Below, one piece after another: positions 43,941-57,400 of a DNA stretch of 64,000 nucleotides (within the stretch, counting starts at the first letter, position 1; each line of letters begins with the position of its first letter). A model generated the notes under the pieces. It was not told where the DNA came from. It did no database searches and worked only from the letters and a program-made list of their open reading frames with translations. Origin of the DNA: Symsagittifera roscoffensis (lineage: Eukaryota; Xenacoelomorpha; Acoela; Convolutidae); the NCBI RefSeq assembly GCF_963678635.1, contig NC_087064.1, positions 14,109,599 through 14,173,598 on the forward strand. The letters run 5' to 3'. The position numbers and the translations under genes were made by a program.

Positions 43941-45649
43941 ACGCTTTTCAATATTCGAATTTCGAAGAATAAAATATAGCACTTTAACATGTCTTTCAAT
44001 TTCAAAAACTTTTTTATCATTTGCAAGTTTTCTGCATGTTATCCACTTAGAGAAAACTGAATCAATCGGTAATTTATTTAATCCGCGAAGAATTCAGAAA
44101 GCTAAAGTTCATTTTTGAAACTAGAAGTTATTCACGTTAGAGAAAAATCTTTCTATAAATAGTCTTAACTTTTAACAAACTGAGAATTTTCTTCAACTGG
44201 CAAACCTAAGAATTTAAATCTACTTTGGAAACTACAAGTTGATCATGATTTTCGTGACATTTGCAATTCGCACTTTTGCTCTTCAATCGTGCAGTTTGCC
44301 TTCCTTTTAAGGGAGGAAATGAAGCGAACTTAAAAACAAATCAGAAATCAAACAGGGAAAATGAAATTTGAACTTTAACAAATTTTAGTTTTCAGTGGAA
44401 AACAAAACAAAACGGAAAATTTTGTCTACCTTTTGTAGGCCGACCAATTAATTTTCTGAGCGCTCCGCTGGTAAATTTGTGAAAAATACCATTTTTGGGC
44501 TTTTTTTTTACCAGAAGTGCGCTCCCTTCAAAATTAATATAAATTGGCGCCAAGGGCGCTTTTCAAAAATTTTAGGGTTAGTCGCCAAAAATGGATGTAA
44601 TAAAATAATACCAAAGGGGGGAGGAGATCGAATCCCTGGCGAGGCGATCGAATCTCTGAGGTAGGGGGGGGGGGGGTGGGCGTCTGCCTCTTCCCCCTTA
44701 ATTCGTCACTGGTTCAAGGCTAGCAGAATTAACCTGCAAGTAACCAGCCTGAAATCAAACTATTCAGATCAGTTTTTATCGAAAGGTCTTTGTTCAGTTA
44801 ATTCTGAAGCTTCTTAGATATTTTCGAAATCCGAACATCGACCTAGGGCCTTTTATATTCTACGGCACTGAACCACCAGAACATTCGAGGTACAGCTTCA
44901 AAAGTTTGGAATCAAAAAATGAAAATACAGACGACTGACGTTTGAAAAAGTATAAAAACACAAAAAACCGGAAAAAAAATGATTGAAATCATTCACGCTT
45001 TTCGTCACATTTACAGTTTTACTGTTCGACAAAGAAGCTTCCTTCTTTTTAACAAAAGATGGGATCATGTTAACCAAAAACAATCGTGACATATATAACA
45101 AAATCAAGACAAGCGAAATTTCATTTCGATTTCTTTACACCCTTCGTTTTCTATAATGGGCCTTTCAAAACATGACTTCATACAGATTCTACCGTAAATT
45201 AGTTATCTTCAATACTGCTCCTATTGTAGCTTAGAAGGTTCAAAAACTAATTGAGACAATTATTATTAAATTCTGAAATATGACCAAAATTTTATTCTAA
45301 AAGGCAACTATAAGATTTTAAAGAATTGAAACAAATGTGAAGTCTGAAGTAACATTGAGGAAAATATCAAGATAATTGGAAAAAATTAAATGAAACTTTA
45401 AGGAATACAGCAGCATTTGTGGCATATCACCATTATTTTGCAGAAAAGTTATATAGATTATTTTGACATTTTTTCGCACCATAGCTTATTCGATTGCACA
45501 AATATCGACACTACTTCACTTGGCCAACTCTTTTTGTCATTCCTCAATTCTTATTGGCTCAGCTACTACTCACGTAGGCGCTTGTCATTTTGTCCATATA
45601 TGGAAATAAAAACGCATCTCTTCAATCCGATTGGCTATTCTCGCTGGGA

Positions 45650-45655
45650 TTTATT
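45650..45655 (-). terminator. Polyadenylation signal AATAAA of the RSRC2-like gene
   Basis: AATAAA on the minus strand, 32 bases after the TAG stop of the RSRC2-like gene. Canonical hexamer at a plausible distance; no transcript evidence. Confidence 0.5.
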
Positions 45656-45686
45656 TCCCTAATTGGAATTCAGTGCATCTTCTGTG

Positions 45687-45900
45687 CTATGAGTTAAAAC
45701 CTAACCCAGTTCCTCTCTGCGTATGTGTCTGTAGTCTGGCAACTGCGTATTGCTGGTCAAGTTTGCGGAACAGTTCGTCCTGCTTCTGTGCCAGTTTGCT
45801 CGCTTCTCCGGGGCCACTGGAGGTGCCGTTGTTGCCACTGGCCGAACCTCCTTCTGCTTTAGACGCACCATCACTCTCTCCTTCTTTGATTCCCATTAGT
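45687..45900 (-). CDS. RSRC2: RSRC2-like gene, last exon (SMAP domain, second half)
   Basis: Acceptor AATATTTTAG|A. LMGIKEGESDGASKAEGG corresponds to human KLMGIKSEDEAG. LAQKQDELFRKLDQQYAVAR and LQTHTQRGTGLGFNS to TAG at 45687 match LKQQEEVFRNLDAQYEMARSQTHTQRGMGLGF. It ends eight residues shorter than human. The C-terminal GLGF end is the family signature. Confidence 0.95.
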
Positions 45901-48900
45901 CTAAAATATTCATTTCAATTGAATGTATTTTGTAATCAGTATTAAAATCAGTTCGTATTAAATATCCAAACAATTATCGGTCTTGTTGGTATTTTAATTG
46001 CACGTATTTCGTAACCAGCATTAAAAAAACAGTTCGCATTAAATATCCAAACAATTATCGGTCTTGCTGACAAGTAGTCTAAATTCAAAAATAACTATCA
46101 AAAACTTAAGAAACCAGTCACTTTCACATTAAAGCAGACCCCATCAAATTATAAAACCCCTCGCCATAATTTCAAAATCACAGCGTGAAGGTCAAAGCAT
46201 TATTGAGGAACTAGGCTGGGTGACGAAGATCCAGAAACCAGTTTTCCGAGAAAATTAATTTCCAAAAAACGGGTCTTCAAATTTCCATTCTTTGAAAGCG
46301 CTGTTAAGAACTGATAGGCCAGCTGGTTTAGAGGACCTCAATCGCAAAAAAAGTTACGCCTAGTGCGACAAAAGTTCCAATTTTTCAAACGATTTCTTAT
46401 TATAGTTTTGGCTTAATGACCTTCGAAACTTCTGATTACTCGTGTCGTCCTGAAAAGAAGTCGCTTCCCAAATAGATGCTGTTTTAGAAGCTGACACTCC
46501 AGTGTCTTTGTCTTTGGTTTTATTTCCCCATAGCAGCTTGCGCTTCCGCTCCTGCTCAGCGAAGTGTTCAGGATTTATCGCAGATGCTTTGTAGTATTCT
46601 GGAACAGCTATCCCCGTCTCTCTTTTGACCTAAAACAAACACCAAAAATGAAGATGTTAAAATAAAAGCTAATATAAAAGGGCTCTCTGCTGTTTCGTTT
46701 TATATATTGCGGTTAACTGCAAATAAGTTAGGTTAAAAAACGAAAAAAAAATAATGATAAAACAAAAGCTCTTCTAGCAATCCAGTTATTTGGTAGAAAT
46801 GAAATTCACGAAAAAAAAACTAATATCTGGGAAAAATTTTGGATTCAAAACTTAACTACCTTACGATTAGTCAAACTTTGGATCTAATATTGATTACGGT
46901 ATCCAGATATATGGTTGTGTACGCTACAATTCCCTTTTAGTCATTGTTCATCTACAGAGGAAAAATTGTACTAATTTTCTCTTAAAAAATCAGGCAAGTG
47001 TTGCGGCTTCATTAGACAAAAAAAGAATTTTGACTGTTCATGAGCTATATGCTAGAGATTTATCAAAATTGCTAATTCGATCCTGAGCCAAATTGCATAC
47101 GAGTGAGCATTCGAGAATATTATTTGAATTTAATGTAAAAAAAAAACTGCTATATGTATATATACTAAATGAACAACGAAAAGTCTCCTGAAATTACTTC
47201 TTGCCAAAATAAAATGCAAAAATTCTCAAGTCGAGGAGAAGGACCTAAGCTTCTCAATCTGCTGCAAGAACATAAATTGCTCTAATTAAAAATTCAGAAC
47301 TTGAAGAAAGCAGTTTTTTTTAAATTGTACGTAATTGATGTGGATCTGAGATGACCTCATTACTTAAACTATCTACTCTTATACAAGCAAAAATATGACC
47401 AATAACGCTACTGGGAAAAACTGAATGAGTAAAACTTTGAGTCTACAAAGTTTCTTAAGTGACGCACGCCAATTATGACGCATTAGCAGTCAATTTAAAA
47501 AAAAAAGACATTTACCAACTAACATGCCTCAATTTATAGAGCGGATGCATTTTAACTAGTATACAAAAAAGTTGAATAAAAACATCCGACCCTACCCAGG
47601 TTTGAACCCTCTTATTTTGTTGCGGGTCTCCTTCCCTACCTCTAAGCTACAGATCCATGATACCTTGAAGCTAAAGTGCTATTTGTTATATAATAACCTG
47701 TGTTAATATCCTTAGCATTGGCTGTACTTAATAGCTGGTTATTGTTCAAAATGAACACTTTCAACATGAACACTAATAATTGCGACTTAGGTTGGAAAAA
47801 AAGAGTTCAAGCTATCACACAAGCTTTGCTTGTGAAAAAAAGAGAAAAACAGTTTGATATTCTTCATTTTTGGTTAAGTTTGCATCTTAAAAACTGAACC
47901 CTTCTGAGATTTTTTCATGGGTTACTACTGCAAAGACTCAATTGGGTGTCTGCTGTCTCAAAAGCATCTGCCCTCCTCTGAGGATGCCATGGAAGTTTTA
48001 CAACATGGTACAATAAGAAAAGGCTGAAACCAAAGAAAGAACAAGCTCAAGGAATTTAAAAAAAAAACGGGTATGATGGCTTAAGACCAGCGAGTGCGCG
48101 TGCGTCCCAAATGCGTTCGTTGGCTCTGCTGTTAGGGGTAAGTGAACAAAAAATCCTGTGTAAAGCGTTTAACCACATATCTCTTTTTAATGAAAAACCT
48201 TCTGATCACGAATATTGCAGAAATCACGCAATGTTGTCGAACTGGTGTTTTTCAGGACCACTTAATTTCTTGAAACTCTTACGGCTCTTTCATCTTTACC
48301 CACCCCATCACCATCGATATTCATGATATCCCACTTTCAACATAGACAAAGCTGGGCGTCTCATCACTTGCGATATAACGCAAGCGTAGCATTGCAAGCT
48401 AGCGAATAGAAAATTAAGTCGAAAAAAATTTCTTAGAAAACTTCCAGGCTCCAAATTCACAAAAATAGCAGAAAAATACAACCATCAGAATTGAAAACGC
48501 TTTTAGTATTTACCGAAGAGCCATAGCAACAATAGGTAGTTAGATGCCCATAGAGACGAAAACAAAAAAGATGCTATAAAAAATTATTGTCTTCAAAAAA
48601 ATGGAGCGATCAAGTTTAAAAAATTTGAACTGTTACACAAACTGACCTGAACTATTTTTTATAAAAATTAATCAATTTGTGCCCTTTAAAGGACACAAAA
48701 TAAGCTGAAAAACCCAACAAAACATAAACACCAACTACTTTGCTTGAATAAATCTTTCAAGCAAAAAAAGGCACAAAAGAAATCATACAGAAATCATACA
48801 GTTTATAAATTTATTAACTAAACAAGTAAATCGACAATACTTGCAAATAGAAGGAAAATTGCTTGCAACAAACAAATTGGTGATGTGGAAACTAGACCGA

Positions 48901-51900
48901 CAAAACATCAGCAGACAAAGAATCAATTTTTGCCACAAAACGTTTTTTTAATTTCATACATACTGAAAAAACAAGATCCGTAAGTGCAAAGACAACCGAG
49001 TTTCCACTGAATTAAAAGGAAAAGAACCTGAAAGTTGGGGTTCAAAAATAAAGCAAGTTCAAATTCTAACAGATTCTACTTACAAAATTCTACTTCCCTA
49101 CTACAAGACACTTGCGTTCGGAAGTGTAAACACATATTTAGCAGTTGAACATAATTCAAATACATTGAGCACTTTCAAGCACATTGAGTCTTCATAAAGA
49201 ACCTTGTAAAATGATTTTATGTTGAAACCCAGCCAAGAAAGTTGGAAAAGAGTCAATAAACTGAAGGAAACAAGAAAAATTATGTCCAATTTTTCTTGTT
49301 TCACTGCGTTTATTGACTCGTTTCCAACTTTGCTGGCTACGTTTCAACGTAGTACCATTTACAAGGTTCTTTAAGAAGACTCAATGTGCTTGAAAGTAAG
49401 TATTTGAATTATGTTCAACTGCTAAATATGTGTTTACACTTGCTAACGCAAGTATCTCAATTGAGAAGCAAAATTTTGTAAGTGTAAGAATTGAACTTGC
49501 TTCATTTTTTATCCTTAACTTCCAGGCTCTTTCTCACTTAGTTCAGTGGTAACGCGGTTGTCTTTGCACCTTACGGATCTTGTTTTTTGAGTATGATTTG
49601 AAATTAAAAAAACGTTTTCTGGCAAAAATTGAATACTCAATTTCAGAAATTATCAAAAGATATATGGATCAAAACATAAACCACATTATAGCTCTTTGAA
49701 TTTCAACAATCTTTGATTAATAAATGAAACTTGAAAAAACGAAAACTTAGCCAACTGACATTTGGAAAAAAAATGAATGAACGCAAGTAAACATAATAAA
49801 AAATACTGCCGTGCTTCTTGCGAAAATCTCAACTCCGGAAATATAAAAAAAAACCTGTTTGATTTTCTAGAAAAACGTATGATCGAAAATTTCAAGATAA
49901 AATTTAAAGATAAAACAAAACTGGATCTATATGTACAGTTTTTTGCTGAGAAAAAAAATCTGGTTATTAAATTATATTTGCGAAATAGGAAGTCGAAAAA
50001 GTTTTTAATGATGCTTATACGCTGTTCGATAGTGGAGTTTTCCTTCCTTTTAACAAAGTAAATGAACTGAACTTAATAAGAAATCATAAGTCAAACCGTG
50101 AAAATTTTAATTTGAGCCTGGACAAATTTTAAGACTTTCATATAAAAAACATAATTTCATCACTACGAGTAAAATTCTCAGCTACGTTCATCGACTTTTA
50201 ATTTTAAAAAATTTTTTCATGAACGGAACATATCAGAGAAAATTGGATCAATAGGTCATTTTGTTATTTAGCTGAGAAAACTGAAAATTAAAACCCACTT
50301 TCGGAATTAAAGTCGATCACATTTTTCGTGGCTTTTTGACTTTTTCTGTTCGATAGTGGAGTTTGCCCTACTTTTAACAAAAAAATGAACTGAACTTGAA
50401 GAAATCAAAAGTCAAATCACCATAATCAAATTTTTAGCGTGACAACAAATCATCACAACATATAAAAAGTCTTCACTAAGCTGATAGAAATGCTGTTTTG
50501 TCGTTAAGGGTGCGTATTCATAGGTTCCAAAATAAAAAACCAGTCCCATAGGTTCCAAAATAAAAAAGCAGTCGCATAAGGTCCAAATCTTTTCATTTGG
50601 TCAAAAGACTAAATTAGCCGAGTCTCGGTTTAAGGTCGCCGGTGGGCGCACTACGCGCGCGTCGCGGCGATAACCTTCTCTAAATTTCGTATACAGTCCT
50701 ACCCTTTGGTGGCAAGCTCGCAACACGTTGGCGCGGCTGCGGCGGTCACTATTCTACAGCTTGAGTTTATGCTGGTTGAACAGTAAACAATCAATCCATA
50801 AATTTGTTGGCTCAAATTTCAACCAATCAGAATTCAACAAGATAAATTTTGGAACTTATGCGACTGATTTTTCATTTTGGAACCTATGATTATTGGAACC
50901 TATGGGAATTCACCGTCGTTAAGTTAGAGAAGCATGGTTGGTGGTCAAACTAATTGTGAATATAAATGTTTTATATTTATATTTTACAGTTTTCACTCAC
51001 CCTATCTCTGTTCATATCATCCTTCTTCTGCTGTCTCTCTTTCCATTCCTCCCTCTCCCTCTCCCTATTTCTTCTCCCTCCGCCTCCACCACCCTTGCCA
51101 CGCCCTCCTCTGCTGTAGTCCCTACCCGGTCTGAATCTGCCATAGGCTTCTGGGTTAACACAAAAACTGAACATAAGCGGAGAAAAAATTAATATTTAAC
51201 GACTAAATACTAGAATTAGCACAAAAAAGTAGAAAATAATCATAATAATACAGAGGCGAAGCGGAGCTTCGCACCACGTTTAATACAACACAATCATGAA
51301 AGTATAATTCCAAAAAAAAGCATGCAAAATGTTTTAAAAAGTAGGTGAACCAAAATTTTATTTTTTGTCGATGAATGATACCTAGGGCCCAGCTACAGCA
51401 GGGGGTGCGACTTTGATGTTTTTTAAATTTGCTATACTGATGCTGGACATGCGTAGTTTCAAAAATTGGACTTTGCCCAAAACCTTAGTTGTTTCTCTAC
51501 TAAAATAATTGAGCAGAGTGAAAACTTTTGGGGGTTTGGAATTTTCGCAAAGTCATAACTTCTCTTACAAAGGAATAACCACTTTTGCAGAAAAAATCGC
51601 GCAACTGCTTCTTTCGATTGAAATTTTTCTTAGATGTTGATAGGGTTGTTTTTAAGAAAAAAACTTCCAAAGAGCGGTGAAAGTTCCAAAACCTTCACTA
51701 GTTAGAGACCATATTTATTTCTAAAAATCTGGGTGTAGTAAATTATACACGTAAGCTTTCAACAATATGTTGTGTCGATTAAACCTATGATAGCAGATTT
51801 GGCAGGACAGTTATCGAGAAAAGTCCAAAAAACGGTCAATAAATCAGAAAGTTGACATTTCCGAGAAGCATAGCTTCGTTTTTTTTTAAATGGGCGTAGC

Positions 51901-54429
51901 CGATTATGCATAAGAAACTCATCCAAAGTAAAATTTCGATTGAATCCAAAAACCCAGGTTTGGCAGGGTAGTTTGAGAAAAGTCAAAAAATTCCAAAAGA
52001 TGGCCAAAAAATCAAACTTTGACTTTTCCGATGGCCATAACTTTTAGGTCAAAAAAATTTTGGTGCAGTAGCATACTCAAAGGCGCTTAATACAACCAGT
52101 TCTTTGAGTTCTATCTCAGATATGGGAGGGTATTTTCCGGTGAAATTCATTCAAAAAACGCTCAAAAAATTGACTTTTCCGAGGAAGATAATTTTTTTGT
52201 AAAAAATTGTGAGAGGCCGCTAATGCATGGGGAGCTTCCCTCTACCCGTTATCTCAACTGAACCGATAACCTCATGTTTAGGAGGTTAGTTTAAGAGAAA
52301 AAATGGAAAAGACTAAAAAAATGGTCAAAAAGATCAAAAATTTGACTATTCCGAGGGACATAACTTTATGTCTAAAAAAGGTTAGGCGAAGCCACTAGTG
52401 AAGGGAAGATTTTCAAGTCCGTTCTATTTATTGAAATTAAACTTTCAGATTTGATAAGTTAGTTTATGAGAAAATTTAAAAGATAAAAAATCAAAATAAT
52501 GGGTCAAACATTCCCCTACAGATTTCGAAGGCTGTAGTGTAGACTAAGGTGTGAAGCAAAAAGAAACCAGCGGAGTATAAAGGCACACAATAATGTGGGC
52601 GGTCTTTCTGTGGATACCCTTTTATGAAAATCGATAAAATTTTTCAAAGAGTCAATAAAAAACGAATCCCATGACTTTCATAATACCTGTATTTATCAAA
52701 CAAGAATTCTAGGCAAACACGCTTATCAAGACTTTTGAAATTCAAATTAGTAACTGAACAAAACTTACGATGCGGAAACAAGGCCGACAATCTTTGAGCA
52801 GACACCAGTTGAGCCGAAAAAAAAACTTTCAAAAAAAACTGTTTAAAAAAAAACTTTCAAAAGTTTCAAGTCCCCATAAAACTACCCTACAGTAGCTAGT
52901 TATTAGGTACTTGTTACCTCTGTGCCAGGTTTGCCGGAGATTGAGCTTGACAGCACGTGAGTGGAGAGAGTGCACGTGAATGCAGTCTAGTAATTCACGT
53001 GATTTTGTTAAATTAGTTGTTAACCCGAAAAAAAACGGTCAAAAAGATTTTTAAAAAAATGACTATTCCAAGGGACATAACTTTACGTCTAAAAAAAGCT
53101 TAGGCGTAGCCGCTAGTGGAGGGAAGATTTTCAAGTTGAGCCGATAACGCTTGCTAATCGCTTGATAACGCTTGCTAAAGGAAAGTCTTGCTACAGAACC
53201 GTTCGAACAGTTAGCCTACCTTGATCACTGGACTCTGCCGATGAGCTTCTCCTCCTGTTGTTTCTACCTCTCTCCTCTTCTCTGTCTCTTCCCCCCGTTG
53301 ACCTCCTATCGCCCCGACTACCACCTCCTCCTTCGCCACCTCTTCCATCACGCATGATCTCTCTGTCTCTTGAATGTCCCCTTCCTCTTCTGCTATTTTC
53401 CCCTCCCCTTGGGGGTGATCGACTCCAGCTGGACCCCCGATCTCTCCTCCCACCGCCTAATCATAAATTACTGTGACCATAGATTTTCTATCTTATGCAG
53501 AAAAATGCCAAATTGCTTATCTTCCGAACTTTTTTCAACAAATTGTATTAAAATCTATCTACGTTAACTTAGAACATCTATCTTCTTCAAATAATCTGTG
53601 TCGATAAGCCATTTGACCGTAGCTCAAAACAGCTCAAGAACTTGCTGAGAACAATAGTTGAAATTTGCCAGCAATTATATTGGAATTGTATTGTTAGGTA
53701 TACGCAGTATAAAATTTTCAGTTGTTTTTGACGAAACGCTGTAATGCCCTGAATTACTAAATACCTGATAACAAATATGTTTATACCTGATGATCCGGGC
53801 ATCTGCGGTCCATTTCCTCTCCGATGTTCCGGGGGCGGTGGACTCATCCTGCGTCCCTTAGGCGGTGGACCTCCTCTGTCTCTTCTGCTCTCGCCCATCA
53901 GAGGCGGCGGATGAGTCAAGGTCTTAACTGGAGCATTGGCCGTTGCTTCCAAGAAACTCTGGGCTATCTCTGCTGCAGTTTTGCTTATCTCTCCCTGTCT
54001 GTCTCCGCTGTTTCCTCTTTCGCCCAATAACGGTGGTGGAATTGAAATGTTTTCGTCTCTTTTCACTTTAGCTAGTCTTTCAGCCAATGCTTTTTGTGGA
54101 TCTCTGAAAGCACAAGCGATCTCAAAGCTCAAAAACTTACCGACAATAACTCGTTCGATCAACTTATTCTTGATAGCGCCTCTAAATTTGACGCCGTTTA
54201 GGAATATAATTTACCCAGAAGTTTATCTGACTTCGTGAATATCCGGACTTTTTCAGAGAATCATAGGGAAAGTAACTCACTTGAGCACGAGGTCTTCTCT
54301 TTTGTCTATTCTGCCGTTTTGAGGCCTAGGGTTCCGCTCACGAGACCTGTCAACATCAATGAATTTACATTTCCACATAAATAATCAAATAATGTAATCA
54401 CTTTTATCATCAAATAATATGATAATGTC

Positions 54430-54466
<37 letters not shown>

Positions 54467-57400
54467 CATAATAATTTAATAATCAAATTCTGAACAGCTG
54501 TTAGGATTCAATCGCTTATATGGAAGGTTACGTTTTTCCGCAACTTAATGACGCAAATTCAAATTTACTGAAGCCGAATATGGCACGCAAAACTTTTGAA
54601 ATAAAGAGTGTATGATTATTCACAGTGGAATCCCAGAAAATCTGCATTAATTCCCCATAAGCAAGCACGAGAACAAGACGCTTTTAACCTGATATTATGA
54701 TCTCTGTTGTCTGCAGACATCTCGCGCTCTCTGTGGCCTGATCTCGCGCCACTGGACGCATGATCCGGATGTCTGCTCGAATGTCTGTGACTCTTCTTGC
54801 CCCCATGTTTAGCTCTCTTTCGCCTCCTTCGGCGCTTCTCTTTGTGTCTCCTTTCTCTGTCTCTCTCGCTGTCTCTTCGATGGTGACCTTTTGACCTGTG
54901 TTTGTGCTTGTGTTTCCGCCTTTTTCTCGCCTCCTGTGCAGCAAACAGTACATTGAAGTTAAAGAATAAAATAGAGAAAATGGCAAGAACTAGCCAACGC
55001 AATGTTTTTTCTTCTAATTTGGAGCTTCATAATCACCAATGAAGCCAACAGACACATGCAATGTTGTGGGCGCAGTACAGTCAAGTGCTTAAAATGACAA
55101 AACTTAGTTAGATAATTTAGGCAATGGAAAGATGCAGTCGTTTTATATCAAGAATATGATGTGAAAATCAGCACCAACTAAAAATTATACATTCACAATC
55201 ACTGAGGAAAATATACTGCAGAGAAAAAAAGATATTCGCTTAAGACCATCATAAGCTTAGAAATGTTTCATTCTGAAAAAGTGATCTTTTATCACAGAAT
55301 TTTAGATGCTATCACGTACTTTTCAGAGCCAAAATACCCCTCCATTAAAATTGATTATAGCACTCGGATTCAAGTTCGAACTCCAAGAGGTTAAATAAAT
55401 CTAACATCTTTAATGAAACATGGCTTTTCTATTTTTGGGGGGACCGGTTTTCAGCACAAAAAGTAAAATATAGGTATTTTAGCTGACTTTGAGTCACAAT
55501 TGAATTGGGTGCTAGGTAAATAAGACGACAGCCCATTAAGACGACAAATAAGCGTTATTACATGTAAAATGAGCAGTCTGCATTTACGCAGTTTAAATTT
55601 CTCGGAAAAAATAGGGAGAATTGCGTGTCTTTAAGTCCAACCAAAAAGCGAATGTTGTCGTCTTAACAGCTGTCGTCTTATTGCCCTGATACCCATAAAT
55701 TGACGCAGGGGACCGGTTTTTTTAGCAGACCGGTTTTTTAGCATAAAAAGTGAAATTTAAGTCTTTTTAGCAGACTTTGAGAGACAGCTTTGTGGAGGTA
55801 GCAAAAATTGACGCATAATTGACTGACTGAAGTCAAATGGCGCGTAATCTTGGGTTGAGCTTCCCTAATTAGACAATTATCTCACGGTTTGTCAACAAAT
55901 TACTTAGCAAAACAGACTAGTTTAACGGCAAACACTGATTCACGCGCAGTATTTCTCTCGTCTCTCGTGCCGGATGTAAGCGCAGCGGAGCAAAAGTATT
56001 CTACTTGCCAATGCCGCATTGGAAGTTAGCGTTCGGACTGAGTTGTTTTGAGTCTGCATAATTGATTCACTGAAGTAAAAAAAAAATACGCGTAATCTGG
56101 GGTTGAGCTTCCCTTGTCAACAAAACTCTAAGCAAAACAGATTAGTTTAGCGGCAAACACTGACTCACGCTCACCATTGCTCTCGAGCCGATTATAAGCA
56201 AAGCTGAGCAAGCAATCGCTTCTTGCATTTGAAGCTAGCTTTTCCTTTCGAGCAGAGTGGAAGCACAGCTGAGCAAGTAGTCGCTTCTTGCCAATGCCGC
56301 GTTTGAAGTTAACTATGTTTTAAGCTTTAAAATTTTTAAGCTGCGGAAAAAAAATTCAAAACATTTTTGCACAAATCAAGACGGCGCTAAGTCGTTGAGC
56401 ATTCCGACCATTTAGAAGACTGAAAAGAATTAGCAATTCAGAACGCTAAAATCAAAGGCGGCAATGGCAAGTCTTCTTGTGCGCTTGAATCAGATTTTGC
56501 GATTAATTTCGACATTTTTGTTGGTGGCGCTGCTGATGATGGAGGGAGGGAAAAATTCGAGAATTTAAGATGAAGGGACAAAAAACCGGGAATTTAAATT
56601 CGAGAATTTATTTTCAGCCAATCAGCATCGAGTAATCAAACATATCAAAGAAATTACGCAAATCGCAAAGAAGGTGAACAAATCCACGCCTTTCAAATCA
56701 ATATTGATTGATTAGAAAATGAGAAGATACATGAACTTTCAAATATTGCAAAATCAAAGGCGGGTATTGGAAAAAAACCTGAAACCAATTTAGAAAAAAA
56801 TGAACAGTCAACAGACAGTTGGAAAAGAGTCAATGAACGCAAAGAAAAAAAAACTTTCGAATTTCACGCAAGAAAATGTATATCAAAGCCCTTTGAATTT
56901 CAAGAGCAATTTATACTGGGCACTTGATTGATTAAATTAACCCAACTTGAAAAAATTGGATTAAAGAAAGGTGTTTATTCCGCTGGGAAATCTAAAAACT
57001 AAATTACACTTCCGAAACTAGAAAACGATCACGTTTTTTTTTGCTTTTATAATTATAGAGTGCATTTTGACTTCAAATGAAATTGAATTCAACTCAAAAA
57101 GTGCATATATACCTAAGGGTATTCATATGTGAATTTATAAGTATGAATGCACTTCTTTTTTTATAAGAGCATTTTGAGACGTTTCCTGAAAAAAATCATT
57201 TCGACCTATGCAAGAGTCTGAACTAAATCCATCGACTCTTAAAAAATAAAATAAAAAAGTTAATGAATATCTGCTCAAATTGAATAACGATGCTGCTGTG
57301 CTGCTATGAGTCATTTTCTGTTATTAATGACTTCGGTTTTGAGCAAAAGTCATTCAGGCAATAGGAACGCCAAAAGATTCTTATTGGTTAAAAATTTTCC

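Larger units (their letters stand above)
43209..45686. other. Spacer between the SHQ1-like start and the RSRC2-like 3' end
   Basis: Contains the 43351-43940 duplication copy, partial family A sequence (43950-44400), an eroded CGGATCTAGG-type element with a run of 14 G (44430-44710) and another family A fragment (44928-45100). No exon found. The SHQ1 promoter must lie just above 43208; no motif was assigned. Confidence 0.5.

Noticed and set aside
45960-46060. Extra small exon between the last two RSRC2-like exons
   Set aside because: The SMAP coding sequence is continuous across 46421^45900. The segment is a tandem repeat.
49777-50061. 94-codon plus-strand frame within a family A element
   Set aside because: Not preserved in other copies of the same element; Lys-rich because the DNA is A-rich.
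53258-53567. Plus-strand frames rich in Pro/Ser/Leu over the RG-rich exon
   Set aside because: Shadows of a purine-rich minus-strand exon that splices in phase into the RSRC2-like gene.
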